Below, in pieces: positions 11,030 to 21,570 of a stretch of 64,000 nt of DNA. The first letter of the stretch is position 1, and the number at the start of each line of letters is the position of its first letter. The stretch is from Penium margaritaceum (lineage: Eukaryota > Streptophyta > Zygnematophyceae > Desmidiales > Peniaceae): positions 830 through 64,829 of the forward strand of contig SZWC01004689.1 of assembly GCA_023375785.1 (NCBI GenBank), read 5' to 3'. The position numbers and the translations under genes were made by a program. Under the pieces are notes generated by a model. The model was not told the DNA's origin. It saw nothing but the letters and a program-made list of their open reading frames with translations, and made no database searches.

Positions 11030-11960
11030 GGACACCTGTTCCTCACAGACGTCCAGCACCTCTTCCGCTCTCCATCCTCGCGAGCCTTTCGGCTGTCCCA
11101 GAGGCAGTAGGTAACTTCTCGTCCCGGGGATGTGCGTTTGCCACGCTTGTGGCAGCGGCACAAACTCCGTGGCCGGATAACTGCGGTCACTAGACCCGTC
11201 CGGCCCCTCCAACCACACTTGCCCTGCCTCGATGCTGGCCACACGGTAGACTTCTCGCGGTTCTCGTGCCTCTCCCCTCACGTTGGGGAAGGGGCGGCAA
11301 TACACCAAGTAGCCCTCTTCAATGGGCCCATGGTTCAGCCGTCGGTTGGCTGCATCGCATCCGCACCAGGCAGCAACAGAACCCCTCAACCACGCCTCTG
11401 CTCTCGTGGCCTTCGTCCTTTCACAGCGCTCACGGAACCATTCCGCGACCTCCCTATCCTCCTCCTCCTCTGAGCGCTTCCCATGTTCCTCGGGAGCGAG
11501 TGGTAGCCTTAGCGGCTTCTGGGGCATGCCCATTGCCGCCCGCGGTGGTTGACCAAAGAGCCGCATGTGGAATGAGAAGGAGGTTTCACGGCTCAGTGTC
11601 GTGTTGATGAAGTGCGCCGTCTTCTTTAGCTTCTCTGCCCAGCTGCTGCCCTCCGCGGTGGCTAGTGCTCGCTCTAGTATCTCATGTACCCGCTCCACCT
11701 GTCCCTGGGATTCCGGCCTGTACCGCCTGGAGTGTACGTGGCGGTTCCCCCATTCCTCCAGCTCCTCTCTGAAGGCCCCCATGAATTCAGTGCCGTTGTC
11801 GCTATGCACCACGCTACATCCACCAAAACAGTAAAAGATCTCCTCGCGGATGAATTTTGCCGTGGTGGCAGAGCTCTTGTTAGGCACAGCGCGGACCCAA
11901 AGGAACTTCCTGAAGCTGTCCACCGCTGCGATCCAGTACCGGTTCCCTTGGTCGCTCCGG
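11030..11960 (-). mobile_element. Fossil part: integrase core and C-terminal domain
   Basis: The minus-strand translation contains a DDE-type integrase core: an Asp in an AAVDSFRKFLWV-like strand, then about 40 residues later VVHSDNGTEF with the second Asp, then about 35 residues later the Glu within RPESQGQVERVHEIL. The spacing and the PESQGQVER motif (equivalent to HPQTDGQTER) are those of retroelement integrases. A basic and acidic linker follows, then a segment with VYRVASIEAGQVWLEGPDG that resembles the small barrel of the integrase C-terminal domain. No chromodomain was seen. The product would insert element DNA into chromosomes in the nucleus. It leads directly into the Cys-rich region. 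It is broken nearby. Confidence 0.85.
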
Positions 11961-12239
11961 CCGAGGTCCGCTGCTGTTGCTTCTGTCCTGGTCCACCGCT
12001 GCGATCCAGTACCGGTTCCCTTCTTCCCTCCGGTCGAGGTTCGCTGCTGTTGCTGCTGTCCTGGTCTGGCTAGCCGTTGCTTCTGCCTTCCGCACTACTG
12101 CCGCGGCTCGGGCCTTGAGTTGTGCCTTCCGCCGGAGGGAGCGAGCAGATGGCTCCGGGCGGTGGCGCCTGGCACCAACCTTGTGTCTCTTGACTGTCTT
12201 CTCTCTTTCGTCTGCGGATACAGGCCTCTCCCCTACTCA

Positions 12240-14055
12240 GGCTGTCGTCGCTCCCTTTACTGCCTCTGCCGTTGTGATAACTGCTCCTGCCTTGGTTGCA
12301 TCTGCATCCACTTGTGTTGTCGCTACTTGTCTGTCCGTGGCTGATGTTACCGCTACCTCCGTCGCCCCTCCCATTGCCTCTGTTGCCGCTGGCGCTGCCA
12401 TTTTTGCTTCTGCTGCTGCCACCACTTCTGCTTCCGCTACTGCTACCGCTGCTTCTGCCTCCCCCATAATTTCCCTTATAAGCTGGTCCGCAGCCTCCTT
12501 ATCTGCCTCGGCCGCCGCATCCTGCTCGGGCCAATCGGGTCTCTGTTGGCACGAGCTCCGTGGCCGCCCGTTCTGCCTTGGCTGCCGCCTCTTCCCATGC
12601 TTTTCGCTGGCGTTCTTGCATCCGCTGCAGCTGAGGGGTGGATTGAGTGTACTCACGGGCCTCTTCAACCTCCGCGTCCCTCCTGCTCTTGTCTTCCCGG
12701 CATATCTCTGCCGCCTCTTTGGCCCAATGTCGCACCTCCTCCTGCCTGAGTTGCAGTCCCTTTCCTTGCACCGCGGTCCACTATGCCTCCACAACCGCTG
12801 TCGCCACCCTGGTGCGTGATACATTCTGGAGATTCAGCCTCCAGCACTTCTCCATAGCCTCCATCCAGCGCCCCTCAGGCACCTGGGTGTCCGCCAGCCG
12901 CGATCTTTCCTTCTGCGGGTACTGAACACTCCATTTGGCGTAGGTGAGGTTAACCAAGTATCCCCACCTCAACTCATCCGCCACGGATTTTCGTCGTGGT
13001 GCCTCCACCGATCCTGGTGTCTTGTCGTTCACATGATACAGAGTGAGATCTCTGGCCCTCTCTTGGAACAGATGCACGTAACGTTTCTCCGGAGTCCTCC
13101 GCTGATCCCTCCGCACCCTGAGCCACCATACTCAAGCGGCTTCCAATGATGGATCCGGCCGCTCGGTATCCAGCAGTTCCGCGACACTTGTCATGTTGCT
13201 GGCCAGTCTGGGGTTGATGCTCAGACTGTCCCGTAAAGCTAAAACGAGGTGTTCTGTGCCTGCTGTTTCCAGCAGTTGCACCTGTCTTTCGCGCAGTCCC
13301 AGGGCTAGCGCACCCATTGCCGCTCCCTTCAACGCCATCTGCCACATTTTGCCAAGCAGTGAATTCACAAATTCCGCGTGGATCACGTCCAGGACCTCCG
13401 TCAGCAGTTGGAGCATGACGCTGCTTATAACTTCTAGCAGCACGGCTTCCTTGGGCTGCTCCCTGCTATCCCCCGAGCTTTCTTTGAGGTGCGTTCCTGC
13501 CCCTTCCATCACCGTTCCAGTGGCCAGCAGGGGGCGTGTGGGTTGCCGGGTCGGGCTACCGCGCGAGGTCGGTGGCGACTGGGAGACCGCCGTCGTTGCC
13601 GCGGAAGGAGCTGGGGCAGTCTGTGTTCGGGCCCCATCTCGCGGGCTTGGTGTCATTGTGCGTCACTCCTGCCGCGGGCTCCGTGCGCCTGAAGGTCCGC
13701 GTTGGTGCTGTGCTTGTGGCCGGGCTCTGTTGCGACGAGCCTGTCGATCTCGCTGAAGGCGGCGTGGCTTGTGTTGGTGTTCCTTCCGCGAGGCTAAAAC
13801 GCGGTGGGATGGCCGCTGTTGGTGTTGGGGTCCGTGTCGTGGTGGCCTCTGCGGCGGGGCTGGGCCGCGGTGAGGCCGCAACCACTGCTGATGTGGCTGT
13901 CACTGGTGTCGGAGGTGTTTTTGCCGCAGGGCCAGATCGGGACCCGCCTGTTGCCGCCATGTGCGCTACTGGTGTCCTTGCAGGTAGCTGACGTCGAGAG
14001 GGTTCACCCCCCGCGACGAAGGCGCGGTCTCCGAGCCTTGCTGGCGAGCCATGGT
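12240..14055 (-). mobile_element. Fossil part: gag-like region (Pro/Ala-rich, then helical and coiled-coil)
   Basis: The minus strand shows an N-terminal Pro/Thr/Ala-rich stretch that may begin at a Met near 14052. Next comes a helical hydrophobic block (including LLTEVLDVIHAEFVNSLLGK), then a basic and acidic helical block containing ADELRWGYLVNLTYAKWSVQ. A Lys/Glu-rich probable coiled coil follows, and the region ends in an Ala/Glu-rich low-complexity tail. Composition, size and position before an integrase suggest a capsid-type gag, but I found no clear CCHC zinc knuckle and do not recognise the family, so the call is by context. It is broken. Confidence 0.45.
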
Positions 14056-14189
14056 GCTAGTTTCGCGGGCGAGCGCCGTGCTCCGCGTGACCCGTCGGGT
14101 GTGTCGAGTGCTCGTGGGAGCTGAGTCGGAGGTGAGTAGAGTCGGGCGGGGAGATGGTCGAGGCGAAGTGAAGAGTGGAGTGAATGATC

Positions 14190-14570
14190 GAATACCGGAA
14201 CTCGAAATGAGGCTGAGGATGCCGGCGCCCATCAATATATCTGCTTGGCGCGGCGCGAGCCTGTCTGCCGCGAGCAGGATATCGTACGTGCGGACGTCAC
14301 AAACTTGGACAGTGTGCGCTGCATGCACATTGGCCACCTGCATGGGGAGGCCCGCGATCTGTCCGAGTGGCACGTCAATATCACCGGTGGAGATGGAGAA
14401 GCGGAGTCAAGTGGGCGGGATGAGATGTTGCATGTGGAGCGAGCGGATCATCCGGAGCGCGATCGTGGTGTGTGTGGCACCGGTGTCCACTATGACCATG
14501 AACTTGCGTCCATATATCCACACGTAACACCATGCCACGTGGACCTCGGCTGGTGCGAGTGGTCCGGGAC
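14190..14570 (-). mobile_element. Fossil part: aspartic-protease-like segment
   Basis: The minus strand reads VWIYGRKFMVIVDTGATHTT, which fits the active-site loop of retropepsins (hydrophobic run, then D-T/S-G-A). Further on, in another piece, YDILLAADRL resembles the second conserved protease box (usually DILLG-D-L). The segment lies downstream of the RNase H and upstream of the gag-like region, which is not the canonical order, so it probably belongs to a different copy from the RT. The stretch between the seam at about 14.93 kb and this motif has no recognisable domain. It is broken. Confidence 0.6.
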
Positions 14571-15109
14571 TGAGTGCCGCGGGAGACCAGGTGCGGGAGG
14601 AACGTGTGGCGGCATCACGCGCGCTAGAGTGAGTGAGGAGGATGCATCTGGATAGCAGGCAGGTACCGGTCATGCTCTCGCGCGTGCATGGGAGGCGGAC
14701 ACCAAGAGAAGAAAGGGTGGGATTGTCAGTGGCGAAGAGGGCGCGAAGAGTTTCCGCGGACTCAGGGGAGTGAAGAAGGAATTCGACCAAGGTGAGGGAA
14801 TGCCGGTTGTTGGGGAGTGGGGTTGCGGGAACATGAGGAGTCTGCGGGTTGCGAGTGGTGTAGGTCTGTGATGCAGCAGCGGATGGTCGCGTGATTTGTG
14901 AAGGTGCATGTCGTGGGGGAAGATGGGGCGCGATCTCCTCTAGCATCCAACCGTGGATCGTGGGTTTGTATCGACGGGCAAGCTGGAGCCCAGACATTGA
15001 GAGAGCTGGTAGAGTGTCCGCGGGTGCTTCCTCCGCGGTGGGGTCGAGTTCATTCAGGAGTTGCAAGGCGACCTCCTGGTCCTCCTCATCAAATTCTCGT
15101 GCCACTAAC

Positions 15110-16768
15110 TCCTATTGCGCTTCGGTGTCTGGTGGCAATGCCAGGACATCCGGGATCTGTTCCGCGGCATCCGGAGGTGCCTGGTCAGGTTCTGGCCAGT
15201 CATGGCACAGAAATCGGCTCAGAGCGTCCCCGTTGCGGTTGGCAACCGCGGGCTGGTACTTGATCTTCATGTTGTACCCTTGCAGGAGGAGTGCCCACTT
15301 GGCTAGGATGCCCTCATGGGTTTGGGTGGTGAGGAGCCATTGGAGAGACTAATGGTCCGTAAAGACCGTGAATGGCTTGCCATTTTTTATGTAGTTGCGG
15401 AAGTATTGGAGTGCCCACAGGACAGCCAGGCACTCGCCTTTCACCGGCAGGTACTTCCGCTCTCCTTCGGTGAGGGCTTGACTGGTGTACGCAATCACCT
15501 TCTGGGTTGGTTCGTGCACTATCTGGGATAGGATAGCGCCCAGCCCGTCCCGCGACCAGTCAGTGGTGATGGAGAATGGAAGGTTGAAGTCGGGGAACTC
15601 GAACTTGGGTGCGATGACCAGGCGATGCTTGATTTCCGTCCAGGCATCCGCGTATTCTGAGGTCCAGTCGAACGGCACGTCTTGGTGTGTCAACTCCTGG
15701 ATTGGCTTGATAATACGTGCATGGTCGCGGACAAAGTTACGGTAGAAGGAGACAAAGCCCAGGAAGATCTTGACTTGTCCCGCGGAAGTGGGCTGACGCC
15801 TTTCCTGCACTGCCGCAATCTTCTCAGGGTCGGTTTTGATGCCATCCGTACTCATCACAAAGCCAAGGAACTCCATTTCCGCAGCTCCGATGGAACGCTT
15901 GGCTGCCTTGAGCTTGAGGTTGGCCTTGCGGAGGGCAGCGAACACAGTAGCCAGGGAGGAGAACAGCTCTTCGAAACTGTGGGCCGCAACCATGATGTCA
16001 CGGATGTAGCAGCTGACATTGGGGATACCACGGAGGGTGGAGTCCATGACTCGCTGGAACGTCGCACTGGAATTGTGGAGTCCAACGGGCATGCGCGTAA
16101 ACGCGTAGAGTCACGAATGCTGTCTTGGCAATGGAGTCTGGGTGCATGGGGACGGCATGGAAGGCAGCCTTGATGTCGAGCTTTGGGAACCATCCGCGAC
16201 CCTGTTGCCGCTCCTGTATGTCGACGATCAGCGGCATGGGGTACGCATCTTCCTCGGTAACACGGTTGAGGTCGTGGAAGTCGACGCATAATCGTTTGGA
16301 TCCATCCGGTTTCCCCACGATGACCAAACTGGCACGCCATGGGCTGACGATGGGGACGATCACCCCTTGCGCCTTGAGTTCCGCGAGCCCCTCTGTGATG
16401 ATCTTCTCTTTATCGGGGAGGATGCGTCGTACCTTTTGTTTTGTAGGCGCGGAATCCCCCATGGAGACAACGTGGAACGCTTCCACGGCCCCCAAATCAA
16501 CTGCAGATCCAGCAAAGATGTCTGCAAATGCGTCCAGTAGGCCACATAAGTCTTGTTTTTGTGTGGGTGAGAGTCGTGAATGGAGCATGTGATCCCATTT
16601 TGGTGGTGGTGGTGGCGCTGTCTCGCGGACTGGGTAGAACTCCTCTTCCTCCTCAAGTGGAAGGCCAGTTCCAAAGACTCGCTGTCTCCTGTTCCAAAGA
16701 CTCGCAGTCTCCTCTTCTCGGATGATCCGAGGCCCTTCCGCAACAAGAATCAAAGTCAGAGAGCACAT
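15110..16768 (-). mobile_element. Fossil part: reverse transcriptase and RNase H (Ty3/gypsy type)
   Basis: The minus-strand translation shows a linker rich in Glu and Pro, then the RT fingers and palm (KPDGSKRLCVDFHDLNRVT, then a LDIKAAFH segment in the place of motif A), the MPVGLHNSSATFQRVM block, the connection segment (FLGFVSFYRNFVRDHARI), and RNase H (FSITTDWSRDGLGAIL, later an FTVFTDH segment), ending in the NGDALSR signature typical of the RNase H C-terminus in Ty3/gypsy pol. In life this enzyme would copy element RNA into DNA in a cytoplasmic particle. The segment starts only about 10 bp from inverted array B, so nothing upstream (gag, protease, 5' LTR) of this copy is present. It is broken. 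Confidence 0.88.
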
Positions 16769-16778
16769 ATTTCTGACA

Positions 16779-17556
16779 AGCGTAACACTGTGGCACTAGA
16801 CCTTCACACTTTGGTACTATAGCGTCACACTTTGGCACTTGAGCGTCACACTTTGGCACTAGAGCCTCACACTTTGGTACTAGAGTTTCGAACTTTGGCA
16901 CTAGAGCCTCACACTTTGGTACTAGAGCGTCACACTCTTCCAATAGATTGTCGCACTTTGGAACTAGAGCAGCACACTTTGGCACTAGAGCGTCACACTT
17001 TGGTACTAGAGCGTCACACTTTGGCACTGGAGCTTCACACTTTGGCACTAGAGATTCACACTTTGGCACAAGAGCGTAACACCTTGGCACTAGAGTGTAA
17101 CAATTTGGCACTAGAGCGTCACACTTTGGCACTGTAACTTCAAACTTTGGCACTAGAGTGTCAGACTTTGGCACTACAGCGTCACACTTTGGATCTAGAG
17201 CGTCACACTTTGGCACTAGAGCATCACAATTTTGCACTAGAGTTTCAAACTTTGGCACTAGAGATTCACACTTCGGCACTAGAGCGTCACACTTTGGCAC
17301 TAGAGCGTCACACTTTGGCACTAGAGCGTCACACTTTGGCACTAGAGCATCACACTTTGGCATTAGAGCATCACAATTTGGCACTAGAGCGTCACACTTT
17401 GGCACTAGCGCTTCACACTTTGGCACTAGAGCGTCATACTGTGGCACTAGACCTTCACACTTTGGCACTGGAGCGTCACACTTGGGCACTAGAGCTTCAC
17501 ACTTTGGCACTAGAGCATCACACTTTGGCACTAGAGCTTCACACTTTGGCACTAGT
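16779..17556 (-). repeat. Array B', inverted copy of the 21-bp minisatellite
   Basis: About 37 units of the same 21-bp repeat as 1847-8050, but on the opposite strand (plus strand reads TGGCACTAGAGCGTCACACT). The innermost unit next to the retroelement is the AAGGTCTAGTG-plus-CCACA variant on the minus strand, the same landmark variant and nearly the same phase at which the left arm stops. The same landmark recurs near 17450. The minus strand reads VPKCDAL heptapeptides, which run into the RT linker by chance of frame and are not a gene. Confidence 0.95.
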
Positions 17557-18542
17557 GCCCAACTAAGGCACAACTAGGGCGCAAGAAGGGTGCCATTAGG
17601 GCGCAAGTAGGGCGCAACTAGGGCGCAACTGGGGCGCAACTAGGGTGCAACTAGGGTGCAACTAGGGCGCAACTTGAGCACAACTAGGGCGCAACTAGGG
17701 CGCAAAAAGGGTGCAACTTGGGCGCAAGTAGGGCACAAGTAGGGTGCAAGTATGGTGCAAATACGGCACAACTGGGGTACAACTAGGGCGTAACAAGGGT
17801 ACAACTAGGGCGCAACTTGAGCATAACGAGGGCGCAATGAGGGCGCAACGAGGATGCAACAAGGACGCAACAAGGGCACAACAAGGGTGCAACTAGGGCG
17901 CAACTAGGGCGCAAGTAGGGCACAACTAGGGCGCAACTAGGGCGCAAATGGGGTGCAACTAGGGTGCAACTAGGGCGCAACTAGGGCGCAACTAGGGCGC
18001 AACTAAGGCGCAACTGAGGCGCAACTAAGGCGCAACTAGGGCGCAAGTAGGGCACAAGTAGGATGCAGCTAGGGCGCAACTAGGATACAACTAGGGCGTA
18101 GCTAGTGCCCAACTGGGGCGCAACTAGGGCGATAGTAGGGCGCAAGTAGGGGGCAAGTAGGGCGCAACTAGGGTGCAACTAGGGCGCAACTAGGGCGCAA
18201 CTAGGGCGCAACTAGGACGCAAATAGGGCGCAACTATAGCGCAACTAGGGCGCAACTAGGGCGCAACTAGGGCGCAACTAGGGCGCAACTAGGGTGCAAC
18301 TAAGGCGCAACTAAGGCGCAACTAGGGCGCGACTAGGGCGCGACTAGGGCGCAACTAGGGCGCAACTAGGGCGCAAGTAGGGCGCAAGTAAGACGCAACT
18401 AGGGTACAACTAGGACACAACTAGGGCGTAGCTAGTGCCCAACTAAGGCGCAACTAGGGCACAAGTATGGCGTCAGTAGGGCGTAAGAAGGATGTAATAA
18501 GGGCGTAAGAAGGGCGCAACTAGGGTGTAACTAGGGTGCAAC
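17557..18542 (-). repeat. Array A', inverted copy of the 11-bp minisatellite
   Basis: About 90 units of the array A repeat in reverse orientation (plus strand reads CGCAACTAGGG). It shows the same CpG variation, and the same marker variant GCGTAGCTAGTGCC occurs near 18097 and 18427, about 330 bp apart, matching the spacing seen in the left array. It meets B' through the shared CTAGT word, mirroring the left A/B junction. Confidence 0.95.
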
Positions 18543-18950
18543 CGGGTCACACAAACCAAAGCCGGGTCAACGAACCAAAGCCGTAGCACAGAAACCAAAG
18601 CCCGGTCATAGAGACCAAAGCCGGTCACATAAACCAAAGCCGGGTCACAGAATCCAAAGCCGGATCACATAAGCATAAGCCGGGTCACAGCATCCAAAGC
18701 CAGGTCACAGAACCAACGCCGGGTCAAATAAACCAAAGCAAGTCACAGAAACCAAAGCGGGTCACAGAAACCAAAGCCTGGTCACAGAAACCAACGCCGG
18801 GCCACTGAAACCAAAGCCGGGTCCCAGAAACCAAAGCCGGGTTACAAAAACCAAAGCCGGGTCACAAAACCAAAGCCGGGTCATAGATACCAAAGCCGGG
18901 TCACAGAAACCAAAGGGGTCACAGAAACCAAAGCCGGGTCACAGAAACCA
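18543..18950. repeat. Array D: 20-bp minisatellite
   Basis: About 20 copies of a 20-bp unit ACCAAAGCCGGGTCACAGAA with single-base changes and small length differences. It bridges inverted array A and array E. The last unit passes into array E at ACCAGGCATT, so the junction uses a shared CCA. No other occurrence was noticed in the window. Confidence 0.93.
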
Positions 18951-18980
18951 GGCATTACCAAGGCATTGCCAAGGCATTGC

Positions 18981-21570
18981 CATGCTTTTCCAGGCATTGC
19001 CAGGCATTTCCAGGCTTTGCCCGGCATTGCGAGGCATTGCCAGGCATTGCCCAGACATTGCCGGGCATGGACAGGCATTGCCCAGGCATTGCCTGGCATT
19101 GCGCAGGCATTGCAAGGCATTCCCCAGGCATTGCATGTATTGCCAAGGCATTGCCAAGGCATTGCCATGCTTTTCCAGGCATTGCCAGGCATTTCCAGGC
19201 TTTGCCCGGCATTGCGAGGCATTGCCAGGCATTGCCCAGACATTGCCGGGCATGGACAGGCATTGCCCAGGCATTGCCTGGCATTGCGCAGGCATTGCAA
19301 GGCATTCCCCAGGCATTGCATGTATTGCCAAGGCATTGCCAAGGCATTGCCATGCTTTTCCAGGCATTGCCAGGCATTTCCAGGCTTTGCCCGGCATTGC
19401 GAGGCATTGCCAGGCATTGCCCAGACATTGCCGGGCATGGACAGGCATTGCCCAGGCATTGCCTGGCATTGCGCAGGCATTGCAAGGCATTCCCCAGGCA
19501 TTGCATGTATTGCCAAGGCATTGCCAAGGCATTGCCATGCTTTTCCAGGCATTGCCAGGCATTTCCAGGCTTTGCCCGGCATTGCGAGGCATTGCCAGGC
19601 ATTGCCCAGACATTGCCGGGCATGGACAGGCATTGCCCAGGCATTGCCTGGCATTGCGCAGGCATTGCAAGGCATTCCCCAGGCATTGCATGTATTGCCA
19701 AGGCATTGCCAAGGCATTGCCATGCTTTTCCAGGCATTGCCAGGCATTTCCAGGCTTTGCCCGGCATTGCGAGGCATTGCCAGGCATTGCCCAGACATTG
19801 CCGGGCATGGACAGGCATTGCCCAGGCATTGCCTGGCATTGCGCAGGCATTGCAAGGCATTCCCCAGGCATTGCATGTATTGCCAAGGCATTGCCAAGGC
19901 ATTGCCATGCTTTTCCAGGCATTGCCAGGCATTTCCAGGCTTTGCCCGGCATTGCGAGGCATTGCCAGGCATTGCCCAGACATTGCCGGGCATGGACAGG
20001 CATTGCCCAGGCATTGCCTGGCATTGCGCAGGCATTGCAAGGCATTCCCCAGGCATTGCATGTATTGCCAAGGCATTGCCAAGGCATTGCCATGCTTTTC
20101 CAGGCATTGCCAGGCATTTCCAGGCTTTGCCCGGCATTGCGAGGCATTGCCAGGCATTGCCCAGACATTGCCGGGCATGGACAGGCATTGCCCAGGCATT
20201 GCCTGGCATTGCGCAGGCATTGCAAGGCATTCCCCAGGCATTGCATGTATTGCCAAGGCATTGCCAAGGCATTGCCATGCTTTTCCAGGCATTGCCAGGC
20301 ATTTCCAGGCTTTGCCCGGCATTGCGAGGCATTGCCAGGCATTGCCCAGACATTGCCGGGCATGGACAGGCATTGCCCAGGCATTGCCTGGCATTGCGCA
20401 GGCATTGCAAGGCATTCCCCAGGCATTGCATGTATTGCCAAGGCATTGCCAAGGCATTGCCATGCTTTTCCAGGCATTGCCAGGCATTTCCAGGCTTTGC
20501 CCGGCATTGCGAGGCATTGCCAGGCATTGCCCAGACATTGCCGGGCATGGACAGGCATTGCCCAGGCATTGCCTGGCATTGCGCAGGCATTGCAAGGCAT
20601 TCCCCAGGCATTGCATGTATTGCCAAGGCATTGCCAAGGCATTGCCATGCTTTTCCAGGCATTGCCAGGCATTTCCAGGCTTTGCCCGGCATTGCGAGGC
20701 ATTGCCAGGCATTGCCCAGACATTGCCGGGCATGGACAGGCATTGCCCAGGCATTGCCTGGCATTGCGCAGGCATTGCAAGGCATTCCCCAGGCATTGCA
20801 TGTATTGCCAAGGCATTGCCAAGGCATTGCCATGCTTTTCCAGGCATTGCCAGGCATTTCCAGGCTTTGCCCGGCATTGCGAGGCATTGCCAGGCATTGC
20901 CCAGACATTGCCGGGCATGGACAGGCATTGCCCAGGCATTGCCTGGCATTGCGCAGGCATTGCAAGGCATTCCCCAGGCATTGCATGTATTGCCAAGGCA
21001 TTGCCAAGGCATTGCCATGCTTTTCCAGGCATTGCCAGGCATTTCCAGGCTTTGCCCGGCATTGCGAGGCATTGCCAGGCATTGCCCAGACATTGCCGGG
21101 CATGGACAGGCATTGCCCAGGCATTGCCTGGCATTGCGCAGGCATTGCAAGGCATTCCCCAGGCATTGCATGTATTGCCAAGGCATTGCCAAGGCATTGC
21201 CATGCTTTTCCAGGCATTGCCAGGCATTTCCAGGCTTTGCCCGGCATTGCGAGGCATTGCCAGGCATTGCCCAGACATTGCCGGGCATGGACAGGCATTG
21301 CCCAGGCATTGCCTGGCATTGCGCAGGCATTGCAAGGCATTCCCCAGGCATTGCATGTATTGCCAAGGCATTGCCAAGGCATTGCCATGCTTTTCCAGGC
21401 ATTGCCAGGCATTTCCAGGCTTTGCCCGGCATTGCGAGGCATTGCCAGGCATTGCCCAGACATTGCCGGGCATGGACAGGCATTGCCCAGGCATTGCCTG
21501 GCATTGCGCAGGCATTGCAAGGCATTCCCCAGGCATTGCATGTATTGCCAAGGCATTGCCAAGGCATTGC
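18981..21570. repeat. 185-bp higher-order repeat, 14 copies, apparently identical
   Basis: The word CATGCTTTTCCAGG recurs exactly every 185 bp from 18981 to 21386, with the period ending at 21571: 14 copies with no difference that I can see. Each copy is about 17 basic units of array E. Because 185 is not a multiple of three, every frame runs through the unit in all three phases, and with no stop word on either strand all six frames are open for about 2.6 kb. Identity this high beside strongly diverged flanking units points to very recent amplification or homogenisation, or to an assembly artefact. Confidence 0.95.

Larger units (their letters stand above)
8051..16778 (-). mobile_element. Degraded Ty3/gypsy-like LTR retroelement block (composite fossil)
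   Basis: This is the only long non-satellite block in the window. Read on the minus strand it holds, in order, reverse transcriptase with RNase H, an aspartic-protease-like segment, a gag-like region, an integrase core, a Cys-rich zinc-finger region, a polypurine tract and a candidate LTR. The usual Ty3/gypsy order is gag-PR-RT-RH-IN, so this is either two or more elements placed side by side or nested, or one rearranged copy; a likely seam lies near 14.93 kb. No second LTR was seen, so LTR divergence cannot date it. The reading frames are interrupted at roughly eight or more places, so the block is a fossil. Both ends abut array B in opposite orientations. CCGCGG words are unusually frequent throughout. 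Confidence 0.85.

Noticed and set aside
8051-16778. Simple insertion of the retroelement into a pre-existing B array
   Set aside because: Insertion would leave the flanking B units in the same orientation; they are opposite here.
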